A stretch of 64,000 bases of DNA from contig NZ_FOLP01000003.1 of NCBI RefSeq assembly GCF_900112425.1, positions 372,001 to 436,000 of the forward strand, read 5' to 3'. The notes under the pieces were generated by a model that saw only the letters and a program-made list of their open reading frames with translations, had not been told where the DNA came from and did no database searches. Positions 26,304 to 33,933 of this stretch are shown in pieces. Within the stretch, counting starts at the first letter, position 1. The number at the start of each line of letters is the position of its first letter. This DNA comes from Variovorax sp. OK212. Its GTDB lineage: Bacteria > Pseudomonadota > Gammaproteobacteria > Burkholderiales > Burkholderiaceae_C. The position numbers and the translations under genes were made by a program.

Positions 26304-27254
26304 TCAGCCCGACTGCTGCGCGAAGCGCAGCCAGCGGTCGGACAGCTGCCGGTCGAGCCTGACCTGTCCGGTGAGGTCGCGCACATGCGCCACCCCGGTC
26401 TCGCGACAGTGCGCGTCCAGCCCGTCGATGATCTTCTGCATCACGCCCGGGTCGAGGAACGACGCGGTGCCGACCTGCACGGCGCTGGCGCCCGCCAGCA
26501 TGAACTCGGCCGCGTCCTCGGCGCTGGCGATGCCGCCGCAGCCGATGATGGGAATGCGCACGCTGCGGTAGCACTGGTGCACCATGCGCAGCGCGATCGG
26601 CTTGATGGCCGGGCCCGACAGGCCGCCCATCACGTTGCCCAGGCTGGGCTTGCGGGTGCGCACGTCGATCGACATGCCCAGCACGGTGTTGCCCATGACC
26701 AGCGCGTCGGCGCCGGCTTCCTCGGCGGCCTTGGCCACCGCGGCGATGTGCGAGGCATTGGGCGTGAGCTTGGCCCAGAACGGATGGCGGGTCTTGCGGC
26801 GAATGGCGCTCACCACCTTGTAGGTGGTCTCGGGCGTCATCGCGAAGGCCATGCCGTCGGCCTCGAGGTTCGGGCAGGAGATGTTGGCCTCGATGGCGGC
26901 CACCTCGGGCAGCGACATCGCGGCCACGGCGTCGGCGAATTCGTCGACGGTGTCGGCCGAGATCGAGACGATCACCGGCGTGCCGTGGTGCGTGTAGGCG
27001 GGCAGCACTTCGCGCCGGTAGTGGTCCAGGCCCTTGCTGGGAATGCCGATGGAATTCAGCATGCCGCCGTGGGCCTCGCTCACGCGCGGCGTGGGGTTGC
27101 CGGCGCGGCAGGCGGGCGACACGCTCTTGACGACCAGCGCGCCCAGGCGGCCCAGGTCGAGCGCCTCGCTGTACTCGATGGCGAAGCAGCCCGAGGCGGG
27201 CATCACCGGGTTGCGCAGCTCGAGCTCGCCGATGCGCACAGTGAGATCAGCCAA
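26304..27254 (-). CDS. pyrD: Dihydroorotate dehydrogenase, class 1B catalytic subunit
   Basis: About 316 aa with a probable TTG start at 27254 overlapping the PyrK stop; a GTG five codons on is an alternative. The FMN-binding TIM barrel begins NPVMPASGCF, the active-site loop reads EANISCPN with the Cys that defines class 1, and the C-terminal phosphate site is GCGGIASAEDA and GASAVQVGTA. Class 1B enzymes pair with PyrK and use NAD. Proteobacteria usually make pyrimidines with the quinone-linked class 2 enzyme, so a 1B enzyme in this operon supports a catabolic, orotate-reducing role as in orotate-fermenting clostridia. Confidence 0.88.
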   Translation of the reverse strand: MADLTVRIGELELRNPVMPASGCFAIEYSEALDLGRLGALVVKSVSPACRAGNPTPRVSEAHGGMLNSIGIPSKGLDHYRREVLPAYTHHGTPVIVSISADTVDEFADAVAAMSLPEVAAIEANISCPNLEADGMAFAMTPETTYKVVSAIRRKTRHPFWAKLTPNASHIAAVAKAAEEAGADALVMGNTVLGMSIDVRTRKPSLGNVMGGLSGPAIKPIALRMVHQCYRSVRIPIIGCGGIASAEDAAEFMLAGASAVQVGTASFLDPGVMQKIIDGLDAHCRETGVAHVRDLTGQVRLDRQLSDRWLRFAQQSG

Positions 27255-28149
27255 ACTCCACCTCCCCGACGACGTCGCGAATGGGAAACACGGGGCCTTC
27301 GCGGCACACGCGAAGGAATTGCTTGTCGCCGTCACGGTCGAACAGGCGCACGCACGACAGGCACACGCCCATGCCGCAGGCCATGCGCTGTTCCATGGCG
27401 ACCTCGCCGCGGGTGAGCGGATGGTCTTGGAGCACGCGCTGCAGCAGCATCAGGATGCGGTGCGAGCCGCAGGTGTAGACCACGTCGTGGTGCGCCTCGC
27501 CGAGCAGGCGGCGCACGAGCGTCTCCATGGCCTCGACCGACGAGGAGCCGTCGCTGTCGTACACGCAGTGCACGTCGGCGTCCGCGCCGCGCAGGAACTC
27601 GTCGCGCATCAGGTCCTTGGGCGCGCGCGCCGACATCACGGCACCGACCTTCACGCCCGCGCGTGCGGCTTGCTGCACCAGCGGCGCCATGGTGGCCAGG
27701 CCCACGCCGCGCGCCACCACCAGGATGCGCCGGGCGTCGGGTGCGAGCCCGAAGGTGTTGCCCAGCGGACCGACGATGTCCATGTGGCCGCCGGCTTCCA
27801 GGCTCGCGAGCGCGCGGGTGCCCGTGCCGGTGACGTTGTAGAGAAACTCGATGGTGCCGGCCTCGGGGCCCACGCCGTACACGCTCATGGGGCGAAGCAG
27901 GAAGGGCTGCAGCCCGGCGGCCGGCGGGCACTTGAGCTGGTAGAACTGGCCGGGCCGGGTGCTGCCGGCCAGGTCGGCATCGGCCCAGAGGCGCAGGTAG
28001 CGGTAGCGGTCGTTCACCCAGCGGTGCTCGACCACCTCGCAGCGGTGCGAGGCCACGGCCTGCGCGTTGCGCTGGAAGCAGGCGGTGCGGTCCATGGGAG
28101 GGGCAACGGCCGGGGCTGCGGTCGCATTCGCAGTTGCGGCGGCGTTCAT
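27247..28149 (-). CDS. pyrK: Dihydroorotate dehydrogenase electron-transfer subunit
   Basis: A 300-aa iron-sulfur flavoprotein. After a 20-residue Ala-rich tail comes a ferredoxin-reductase-type FAD domain with LLRPMSVYG near 85, an NAD domain with VVARGVGLATMAP near 145, and the [2Fe-2S] site CGMGVC-LSC plus a final Cys near 285 (CX4CX2CXnC), the PyrK signature. It links NAD(H) to the FMN of PyrD. The ATG overlaps the transporter stop (ATGA), and its own stop overlaps the PyrD start. Confidence 0.88.
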   Translation of the reverse strand: MNAAATANATAAPAVAPPMDRTACFQRNAQAVASHRCEVVEHRWVNDRYRYLRLWADADLAGSTRPGQFYQLKCPPAAGLQPFLLRPMSVYGVGPEAGTIEFLYNVTGTGTRALASLEAGGHMDIVGPLGNTFGLAPDARRILVVARGVGLATMAPLVQQAARAGVKVGAVMSARAPKDLMRDEFLRGADADVHCVYDSDGSSSVEAMETLVRRLLGEAHHDVVYTCGSHRILMLLQRVLQDHPLTRGEVAMEQRMACGMGVCLSCVRLFDRDGDKQFLRVCREGPVFPIRDVVGEVEFG

Positions 28150-29405
28150 TCGAGCTCCTTGCCCTTGAGCTCGGGAATCAGGAACAGCGTGGCGAGCATG
28201 TCCAGCAGGTAGATGGCCGCCAGCAGGGCGATCGCCACCTGGAACGAGTACGCCGTGGCCAGCGCGCCGACCACCACCGGGCCGAAGCCGCCCACGCCGC
28301 GGCCGATGTTGAACAGCACGTTCTGCGCGGTGGCGCGCGCCTCGGTCGGGTAGGCCTCGGACATCAGCGCGCCGTAGCCGCCGAGCATGCCGTTCACGAA
28401 CATGCCCATGAGCGCGCCGGCCCACAGCATCGACACCGGGTCGGACAGCTGCGAGTAGGTGAGCACCATGGCCACGGCGCCGGTCTGGAACAGCAGGAAG
28501 CTGGGCTTGCGGCCGATGCGGTCCGCGAGCTGGCCGAAGACGAAGATGCCGGCCATCATTCCGAGGATGGTCACCGAGGTCCACAGCGCGGACTTGGTGA
28601 GGTTGAAGCCCAGCTTGTTCGCCAGGAAGCTGGGCATCCAGATCATGATGCCGTAGTAGCCGAAGTTCTGGACCGCGCACAGCGTGACGATGCCCAGGCT
28701 GGTGCGCGCCGTGCGGCCGTCTTTCACGAGCAGGCGGAACGCCTTGGTCTTCGAGCCTTTTTGCGCCGGGCGGCGCACGAACACCTCGGGCTCGTGCAGC
28801 TTGTTGCGGATGACCCAGGCCACCACGGCCGGGATCACGCCGATGAGGAACATGCCGCGCCAGCCGATGTGCGGCAGCAGCAGCGGCGTGAGCAGCGCGG
28901 CGCCGAGCACGCCCGTCTGCCAGCCCAGCGCCACGTACGACGACACGCGCGCCCGGTGCTTCGCGGGCCAGGCCTCGGCGGCCAGCGCCATGCCGATGCC
29001 GAACTCGCCGCCCAGGCCGATGCCCGCGAGCGTGCGGTAGGCCAGCAGGTCCCAGTAGCCCTGGGCGAAGGCGCACAGGCCGGTGAACAGCGCGAACATC
29101 ACGATGGTCCAGGTCAACACGCGGATGCGGCCGTAGTGATCGGACAGCGAGCCGAACACGATGCCGCCGGCCACGGCGCCCACCAGCGTCCAGGTGACGA
29201 GCGAGCCGGCCTGGCCCGGCGTGAGGTGCAGGTCGGCCGAGATGGCCGTGAGCATGAAGCCCAGGATCAGCAGGTCGAAGCCGTCCATGGCGTAACCGAT
29301 GGCCGAGCCCGCGAGGGCTTTCCAGCCGTAGCCGCTCACCTTGTCGTGACCGGCCGCCGGGGCGCCGGCCCCGGGTGCGGCGGATGAATTGACTCTTGCT
29401 TCCAC
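28146..29405 (-). CDS. MFS transporter, aromatic-acid:H+ symporter type, probable orotate importer
   Basis: A 419-aa, 12-span permease of the AAHS family. The span 1 motif DGFDLLILGFM, loop 2-3 motif GSLSDHYGRIRV and loop 8-9 GQLADRIGRKP are intact; the Asp pair in span 1 region is typical for aromatic-acid uptake. GTG at 29405 is chosen because CAGGAG lies eight bases before it. It is the first gene of the operon, directly after the promoter. Uptake of orotate, an acid similar to aromatic carboxylates, is inferred from the neighbours. Confidence 0.83.
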   Translation of the reverse strand: MEARVNSSAAPGAGAPAAGHDKVSGYGWKALAGSAIGYAMDGFDLLILGFMLTAISADLHLTPGQAGSLVTWTLVGAVAGGIVFGSLSDHYGRIRVLTWTIVMFALFTGLCAFAQGYWDLLAYRTLAGIGLGGEFGIGMALAAEAWPAKHRARVSSYVALGWQTGVLGAALLTPLLLPHIGWRGMFLIGVIPAVVAWVIRNKLHEPEVFVRRPAQKGSKTKAFRLLVKDGRTARTSLGIVTLCAVQNFGYYGIMIWMPSFLANKLGFNLTKSALWTSVTILGMMAGIFVFGQLADRIGRKPSFLLFQTGAVAMVLTYSQLSDPVSMLWAGALMGMFVNGMLGGYGALMSEAYPTEARATAQNVLFNIGRGVGGFGPVVVGALATAYSFQVAIALLAAIYLLDMLATLFLIPELKGKELE

Positions 29406-29509
29406 GTCGTCGACTCCTGGCTTTGCGCGGCCTGCCGCGCGGGATCTCTGGCTGGGAAGGTGCGCGAAAACGAAGAGGCCGCGCAACCTTGGGATCTGTT
29501 CAAGTTTCG

Positions 29510-29538
29510 ATATTAGTATCTTTTTTAATACTGGTAAA
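29510..29538 (-). promoter_or_regulatory. Promoter of the orotate operon with operator in the spacer
   Basis: Read on the minus strand: -35 TTTACC (29538-29533), a 17-base spacer and -10 TAATAT (29515-29510). An inverted repeat AGTAT-(8)-ATACT (29515-29532) fills the spacer and touches the -10, a classic position for a repressor site. The segment is strikingly AT-rich against its surroundings. The XRE protein of the operon is the natural candidate to bind it. Confidence 0.55.
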
Positions 29539-29676
29539 GTTTTTGAGACTGGGACAAACCCGGGTCGACGCACGGCCCGCGGGCACCCCCGGCGCTGTCG
29601 CAAAATCACGCCCGGAAACGCATCAATTGCCGCTACCCACGCAACAGCGTTCAGCGAACTCCCCGACACCGACCGC

Positions 29677-30822
29677 ATGCTCCAACTCGATCCCCCGACA
29701 CTGCTGCTCGCCAACCTGCTGGTCGGCCTGACCCTTGTGCTGGTCGTCATGAGCACCCGCGTGGGCCTGGGCAGCGGGGCGCGCGGCATGCGCTCCTGGC
29801 TGGCGGGCGACGTGGTGCTGCTGACGGGGCAGGCGGTGATCGCGATCGACGCGGTCGACTTCGGGCGGCTGCTGGCCATTCCGCCGCTCACGCTGTCGAG
29901 CGGGCTGGTCACGGCGGGCATTGCGCTGCACCTGGTGGGCATCCACCGGCACGTGCGGCCCGCGGGCTCCGCGCTCAGGCGCGTGCTGCCTTACGCCGTC
30001 GCCTTCGGGCTGGGCCTGTTCGTCGCGGTCGGCAGCCTGCTGACGGCCGAGCCGGCGTACCGGGTCATGCTGCTGCACGTGGTGCTGGTCGCGATGCTGG
30101 TGGTGACGATCGCGCGCGAGCTGGTGCCGGTGCGCCGCTTCTTCGGCGTGCGCATCCTCATGGCGGCGATGGGCTTCGCGGTGGTTGCCAATGTGCTGCT
30201 GCTGATCGGCGCGGCGGTGCGGCCCGGGGATGTGCTCAAGGGCGCCATGCCGGGCCTGCTGATCAACATGGTGATGACCATGCTGACCACCTCGGCCTTC
30301 GTGTTGTGGCTGCAGGAAGAGCTGCGCGAAACCCTGCGCCGCGCCGCGCACACCGACCTGCTGACCGGCGTGCTCAACCGCTACGGCGTGCTGCCGCAGC
30401 TGCGCCGCGAGCTGGCGCGCACGGCGCGGCAGGGCACGCCGTTGTCGGTGGCGCTGTGCGACATCGACCACTTCAAGAACATCAACGACACGCAGGGCCA
30501 CGCGGCCGGCGACAGCGCGCTGCGGGCGTTCTCCGGTGCGCTGCTGCGCCACGTGCGCGCGAGCGACCTGGTGGCGCGCTGGGGCGGCGAGGAGTTCCTG
30601 CTGGTGCTGCCCGACACGGACGCCGCGCACGCGAAGGCGGCGCTCGAGCGCATGCAGGGGCGCATGGCGGTGGAAGCGCAAGCCTCGGGTGGCGTGACCT
30701 TCAGCGTCGGCATTGCCAGCACGACCGACGGCGCGGCCACCGACATCGATGCGCTGCTGGCGCGCGCCGACCGCCGGCTCTACGCCGCCAAGGCGACGCG
30801 CAATACGGTGGTTGCGGACTGA
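29677..30822 (+). CDS. Membrane-bound diguanylate cyclase
   Basis: A 381-aa c-di-GMP synthase. The N-terminal half has about six membrane spans (roughly residues 8-210); the GGDEF domain follows with TDLLTGVLNR near 224, DIDHFKNINDTQGH near 260 and active site RWGGEEF near 301-307. The RxxD inhibitory site is present five residues before GGEEF (RASD). It makes c-di-GMP, which fits the polysaccharide acetylation and exopolysaccharide genes in the window. ATG at 29677 begins the first span; the open frame upstream covers the orotate promoter and is unlikely to be coding. Confidence 0.88.
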   Translation: MLQLDPPTLLLANLLVGLTLVLVVMSTRVGLGSGARGMRSWLAGDVVLLTGQAVIAIDAVDFGRLLAIPPLTLSSGLVTAGIALHLVGIHRHVRPAGSALRRVLPYAVAFGLGLFVAVGSLLTAEPAYRVMLLHVVLVAMLVVTIARELVPVRRFFGVRILMAAMGFAVVANVLLLIGAAVRPGDVLKGAMPGLLINMVMTMLTTSAFVLWLQEELRETLRRAAHTDLLTGVLNRYGVLPQLRRELARTARQGTPLSVALCDIDHFKNINDTQGHAAGDSALRAFSGALLRHVRASDLVARWGGEEFLLVLPDTDAAHAKAALERMQGRMAVEAQASGGVTFSVGIASTTDGAATDIDALLARADRRLYAAKATRNTVVAD

Positions 30823-30832
30823 GCCTGCAGCC

Positions 30833-30857
30833 GCCGGCGCATCAGCGCTTCGCCGGC
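30833..30857. terminator. Hairpin between convergent genes
   Basis: A 7-bp stem GCCGGCG / CGCCGGC with an 11-base loop spans the stop of the lipase gene between two convergent genes. There is no U-run; it is a weak terminator candidate. Confidence 0.3.
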
Positions 30858-32824
30858 GCCCCCAGTTGTTCCTTGAGGATGCGCCGGATCTCCAGGATCG
30901 CCAGCGGGTTCTCCTGCACGCTGTGCGCCGACGGAATCACCAGCTCCGACGCCGCGCCGTCCAGGTGCGCGCTGGCATAGGGCACGATGCCGTCGCTCGA
31001 CAGCGCCTGCGCCACGCCCGGCGTGTCGTTGCCGATGATCGAGTGAAAGTGCACGCGCGGGTTCATCGGCAGGCCGGAAGACAGCCGCACGAAGGGGTCG
31101 CGGTCGCTCAGGTTGTCGATGCTGTTGGGAATGCGGAAGGCGCCCAGGTCCTGCTTGCCCGGTGCAACGCGAATGAGCTCGCGCGAGATGTCGTTCAACT
31201 GCCCCAGCATGGTCACCGGCAGCGTGATCAGGTTGGCCACCCAGCGCGAGACGCGGTTGTTGGCGAACGAGGTGCCCCGGTGCGGCGAGGCGATGAAGAT
31301 GGCGTCGCTCACCTGCGGCAGCGGCTCGAAGCGCAGGTATGGCGACAGCTGCGCCTCCACGCGCTGCTGCTGCGCGCCCTGCATCGGGTAGCTGTCCAGC
31401 AAGGCTTCCCAGAGCTTGTCTTCCGACGACGACACCATGAGCCGCGCGAGCACGCCGCCCATGCTGTGGCCGATCAGCGTGATGTTGTTCGAGGCCGTGG
31501 CCTTGCCCGTGGGATCGAAGTGCGCCAGCGTCTGGCCGAGCGCCTGGCGAATGGCCTGGTTGTTCAGCGGCAGCGGCGCGTTGGTCGGGTAGTAGACCTG
31601 CCAGATCTGGTAGCGGCGGCGCAGCGTCTCGTCGCCCAGCACTTCGTTGGCCACGTTGATCCACGCCTCGGGGCTGCTGGCCAGGCCGTGCAGCATGACG
31701 ATGGTGCGGCGGTCGGGGTCGTAGGGCTGCATCAGGTAGATGCGTGGCTGCGTGAGGCCGTCGGGGCTGCCGAACAGGCTGCGCAGCGCCTGCAGCGCGA
31801 AGTCGGAACGCGCGAGCCACAGGCCGTAGCCGGAGGTGAAGTTGGCGGCCAGCGGCACCTCCTGCCCGGCCAGTTGCACGGTGGCGGTGCGGTACGGATC
31901 GTAGGCGGCGATGCGCAGCGACCGGGTCTTCAGGATCTCGTCGAGCGTCTGGCCGTCGAACAGCAGCAGCGCGGTGATGGCGGGGAACGGCGTCTCGCGG
32001 TACGCCAGCGTGGGCTCTTGCGACGCGTCGTAGGCCCGCTTGCTCGCCGAGGCGACCAGCTCGGCGCCGAAGCCGTCGCGCCGGTAGGTGTTGCGCAGGC
32101 CCGAGAAGGTGAGCGAGGCGGCGGGAATCAGCTCGTCGGGCAGCGCCGCGTTGGCGGGCAGGCGCAGGGCCGTCACGTCGGAGCCGATGTGCCAGTCGCC
32201 AATCTGCGGGACTTGAGGGACCTGAGGGACCTGAGGGACTTGCGGAACCTGAGGCGCTGGCGCTGCCTGCGACTCCTGCGGCTGCGCCCGGTCGGCCGCG
32301 CCGGCGCGCTGGTAGGTGCGGTACAGCCCGGTGAGCGCCTGCTGCACGGCGTAGTTGTAGTAGTCGCGCACCTGCGTCTGCCGGTCTTCGAAGGCGCGGT
32401 CGCGCGGCTTGCGGGCCGTGAAGAACAGGTAGGCGTAGGCATGGCGCGCGGTTTCGAGCCAGGCGTCGATGGCGGTGGCGGCCGACGCGGGCTCGGCGGC
32501 GCTGCCGCCCTTGTCCGCGGCGAGCGCCACCTGCAGCCAGACCTCCGACAGCGCCGACAGGCGCTGCTCGTCGCTCAGGCCCGGCGAGTCGGCCAACGCA
32601 TTGCGGCAGGCCGGGCCGTTCTTGCGGCACAGGTCGGCGTCGGAGCCGATCACGCGCAGCACCTCCTGCGCGGAGGTGCTGAGCTTGCCGGTGGTGAGCA
32701 CGTCGCCGCGGCGCTGCGCGAGGTAGTCGGCCGGCGAGATGGAGCCGACCTTCACGCCGGCGCAGCCCGCGAGCAGCAGGGCCGCGCACAGCAGCACAGG
32801 CAGCGAGGCGAGGCGCGCGCGCAT
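30842..32824 (-). CDS. Lipoprotein alpha/beta hydrolase (lipase-like) with PQV repeats
   Basis: A 660-aa protein with a lipoprotein signal: hydrophobic N-terminus and lipobox LAGC (Cys near residue 21). Residues about 190-206 form (PQV) repeats after a Gln/Ala-rich linker. The C-terminal half is an alpha/beta hydrolase: oxyanion strand IVMLHGLASSPEAW near 370, nucleophile GHSMGG near 450, and IFIASPHRGTSFANN near 512; the His is in IPSAHSVQEN near 637. It probably cleaves lipid esters at the outer membrane. ATG is in an ATGA overlap with the DUF4105 gene. Confidence 0.82.
   Translation of the reverse strand: MRARLASLPVLLCAALLLAGCAGVKVGSISPADYLAQRRGDVLTTGKLSTSAQEVLRVIGSDADLCRKNGPACRNALADSPGLSDEQRLSALSEVWLQVALAADKGGSAAEPASAATAIDAWLETARHAYAYLFFTARKPRDRAFEDRQTQVRDYYNYAVQQALTGLYRTYQRAGAADRAQPQESQAAPAPQVPQVPQVPQVPQVPQIGDWHIGSDVTALRLPANAALPDELIPAASLTFSGLRNTYRRDGFGAELVASASKRAYDASQEPTLAYRETPFPAITALLLFDGQTLDEILKTRSLRIAAYDPYRTATVQLAGQEVPLAANFTSGYGLWLARSDFALQALRSLFGSPDGLTQPRIYLMQPYDPDRRTIVMLHGLASSPEAWINVANEVLGDETLRRRYQIWQVYYPTNAPLPLNNQAIRQALGQTLAHFDPTGKATASNNITLIGHSMGGVLARLMVSSSEDKLWEALLDSYPMQGAQQQRVEAQLSPYLRFEPLPQVSDAIFIASPHRGTSFANNRVSRWVANLITLPVTMLGQLNDISRELIRVAPGKQDLGAFRIPNSIDNLSDRDPFVRLSSGLPMNPRVHFHSIIGNDTPGVAQALSSDGIVPYASAHLDGAASELVIPSAHSVQENPLAILEIRRILKEQLGAPAKR
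32208..32252. repeat. Five tandem copies of a 9-bp unit inside the lipase gene
   Basis: Units GGGACTTGA, GGGACCTGA (twice), GGGACTTGC and GGAACCTGA encode the PQV repeat of the lipoprotein linker on the minus strand. The unit keeps the frame, so copy-number change would only lengthen or shorten the linker. Confidence 0.85.
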
Positions 32825-33861
32825 CACGGCGTCGCCTTCGCGCCCACAATGCCCGCAACGCCGGGCATGCCCTGGCGGATCGCCTGCGAGAAGCCGGCGC
32901 CCGGCGTGCTGTCGGTCGCAATGGCCCGGTCGGTGATGCGGCCGGCCGCGCGCAGCGCCTCCATGCTGTAGCCCGGCACGAGCCCGCCCACGTCGAAGAG
33001 GTAGTCGGGCAGGTAGCCCGAGGCCAGCAGCCGGTAGTCCATCGGCAGCCCCGGCACGATGCGCTTGGCCAGGGCGTACACGATGGTGGTGCAGTTGGCG
33101 GTCAGCGTGTTGTAGAAGCTGGCCTCGCGCACCAGCGAGTCGCCTTCGCCCAGGTAGGCGAGGAACAGCGAGCGCATCTCGGCCTGCGGCAGCTGCACGC
33201 GGTACATGTAGACGTCTTCGCCGCGCACGTTGGTGCGTACGCGAACGATGTCGTGCTCGTCGGCCGCAATGAGGCTGGTCTCGAACTGCTTGAAGAAGCC
33301 GCCGACGGACGAGAAGCTCTCGCCGCGCTCCTTGCGGATCTCGATCGAGAAGGTCAGGAAGCGGCCGTCGTCGAAGCCGAAGGACACCAGCGTGTGCGCG
33401 ATGGCGGGGCCGGTCCAGTACGACAGCGCCACGTCCACCGTGCGCAGGCGGTCGAGGTCGTAGCGCCGGGTTTCCCAGCGCGGGGTGTAGTCGGTGTCGC
33501 TGCGCCAGTCGAAGTTGCGCACGTTGTCCATGGTGACCACGCTGCCCTCGACGCGCGACCTGACCTGCCGGGCCACGTCGTCGGCCCACACGCGGTCCTG
33601 TGCCGGAAGAATGGTGCCCCACCAGCCCAGCAGCAGCGCGAAGCCGGCCGCGTAGGAGAGCAGGGCGCGCCCGGCCCGGCCGCGCCACAGCAACACGAGG
33701 GCCGCCAGGCCGAAGCCGGCCCACAGCACGCCGGCGCCGATCTTCACCGCGGCGGGGCCGGGCAGCTGGTACCAGAGCGCCAGGCAGGCCCACAGCGAGG
33801 TCAGCAGCACGGCGAGCGACAGCAGGAAGCGGCCGAGGTGACGCAGGAGCGTTCGGATCAT
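32824..33861 (-). CDS. DUF4105 membrane protein, Lnb-type putative peptidase
   Basis: A 345-aa protein with three membrane spans in the first 85 residues and a C-terminal periplasmic domain carrying the family motif NTLTANCTTIVY near 265 with a conserved Cys. DUF4105 proteins are related to the N-terminal part of Lnb accessory proteins and have a papain-like layout. ATG at 33861 is used; an upstream TTG is possible. It lies between the Pat-like gene and the lipase gene and overlaps the latter, suggesting envelope lipid or protein processing. Confidence 0.75.
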   Translation of the reverse strand: MIRTLLRHLGRFLLSLAVLLTSLWACLALWYQLPGPAAVKIGAGVLWAGFGLAALVLLWRGRAGRALLSYAAGFALLLGWWGTILPAQDRVWADDVARQVRSRVEGSVVTMDNVRNFDWRSDTDYTPRWETRRYDLDRLRTVDVALSYWTGPAIAHTLVSFGFDDGRFLTFSIEIRKERGESFSSVGGFFKQFETSLIAADEHDIVRVRTNVRGEDVYMYRVQLPQAEMRSLFLAYLGEGDSLVREASFYNTLTANCTTIVYALAKRIVPGLPMDYRLLASGYLPDYLFDVGGLVPGYSMEALRAAGRITDRAIATDSTPGAGFSQAIRQGMPGVAGIVGAKATP

Positions 33862-33933
33862 GGGAAAAAGAAACTGGAAGCTGGAACCCGCCGAGCTTAC
33901 GACGGGTGCCTCTTTCAACTGAAGCTGCCGCAG

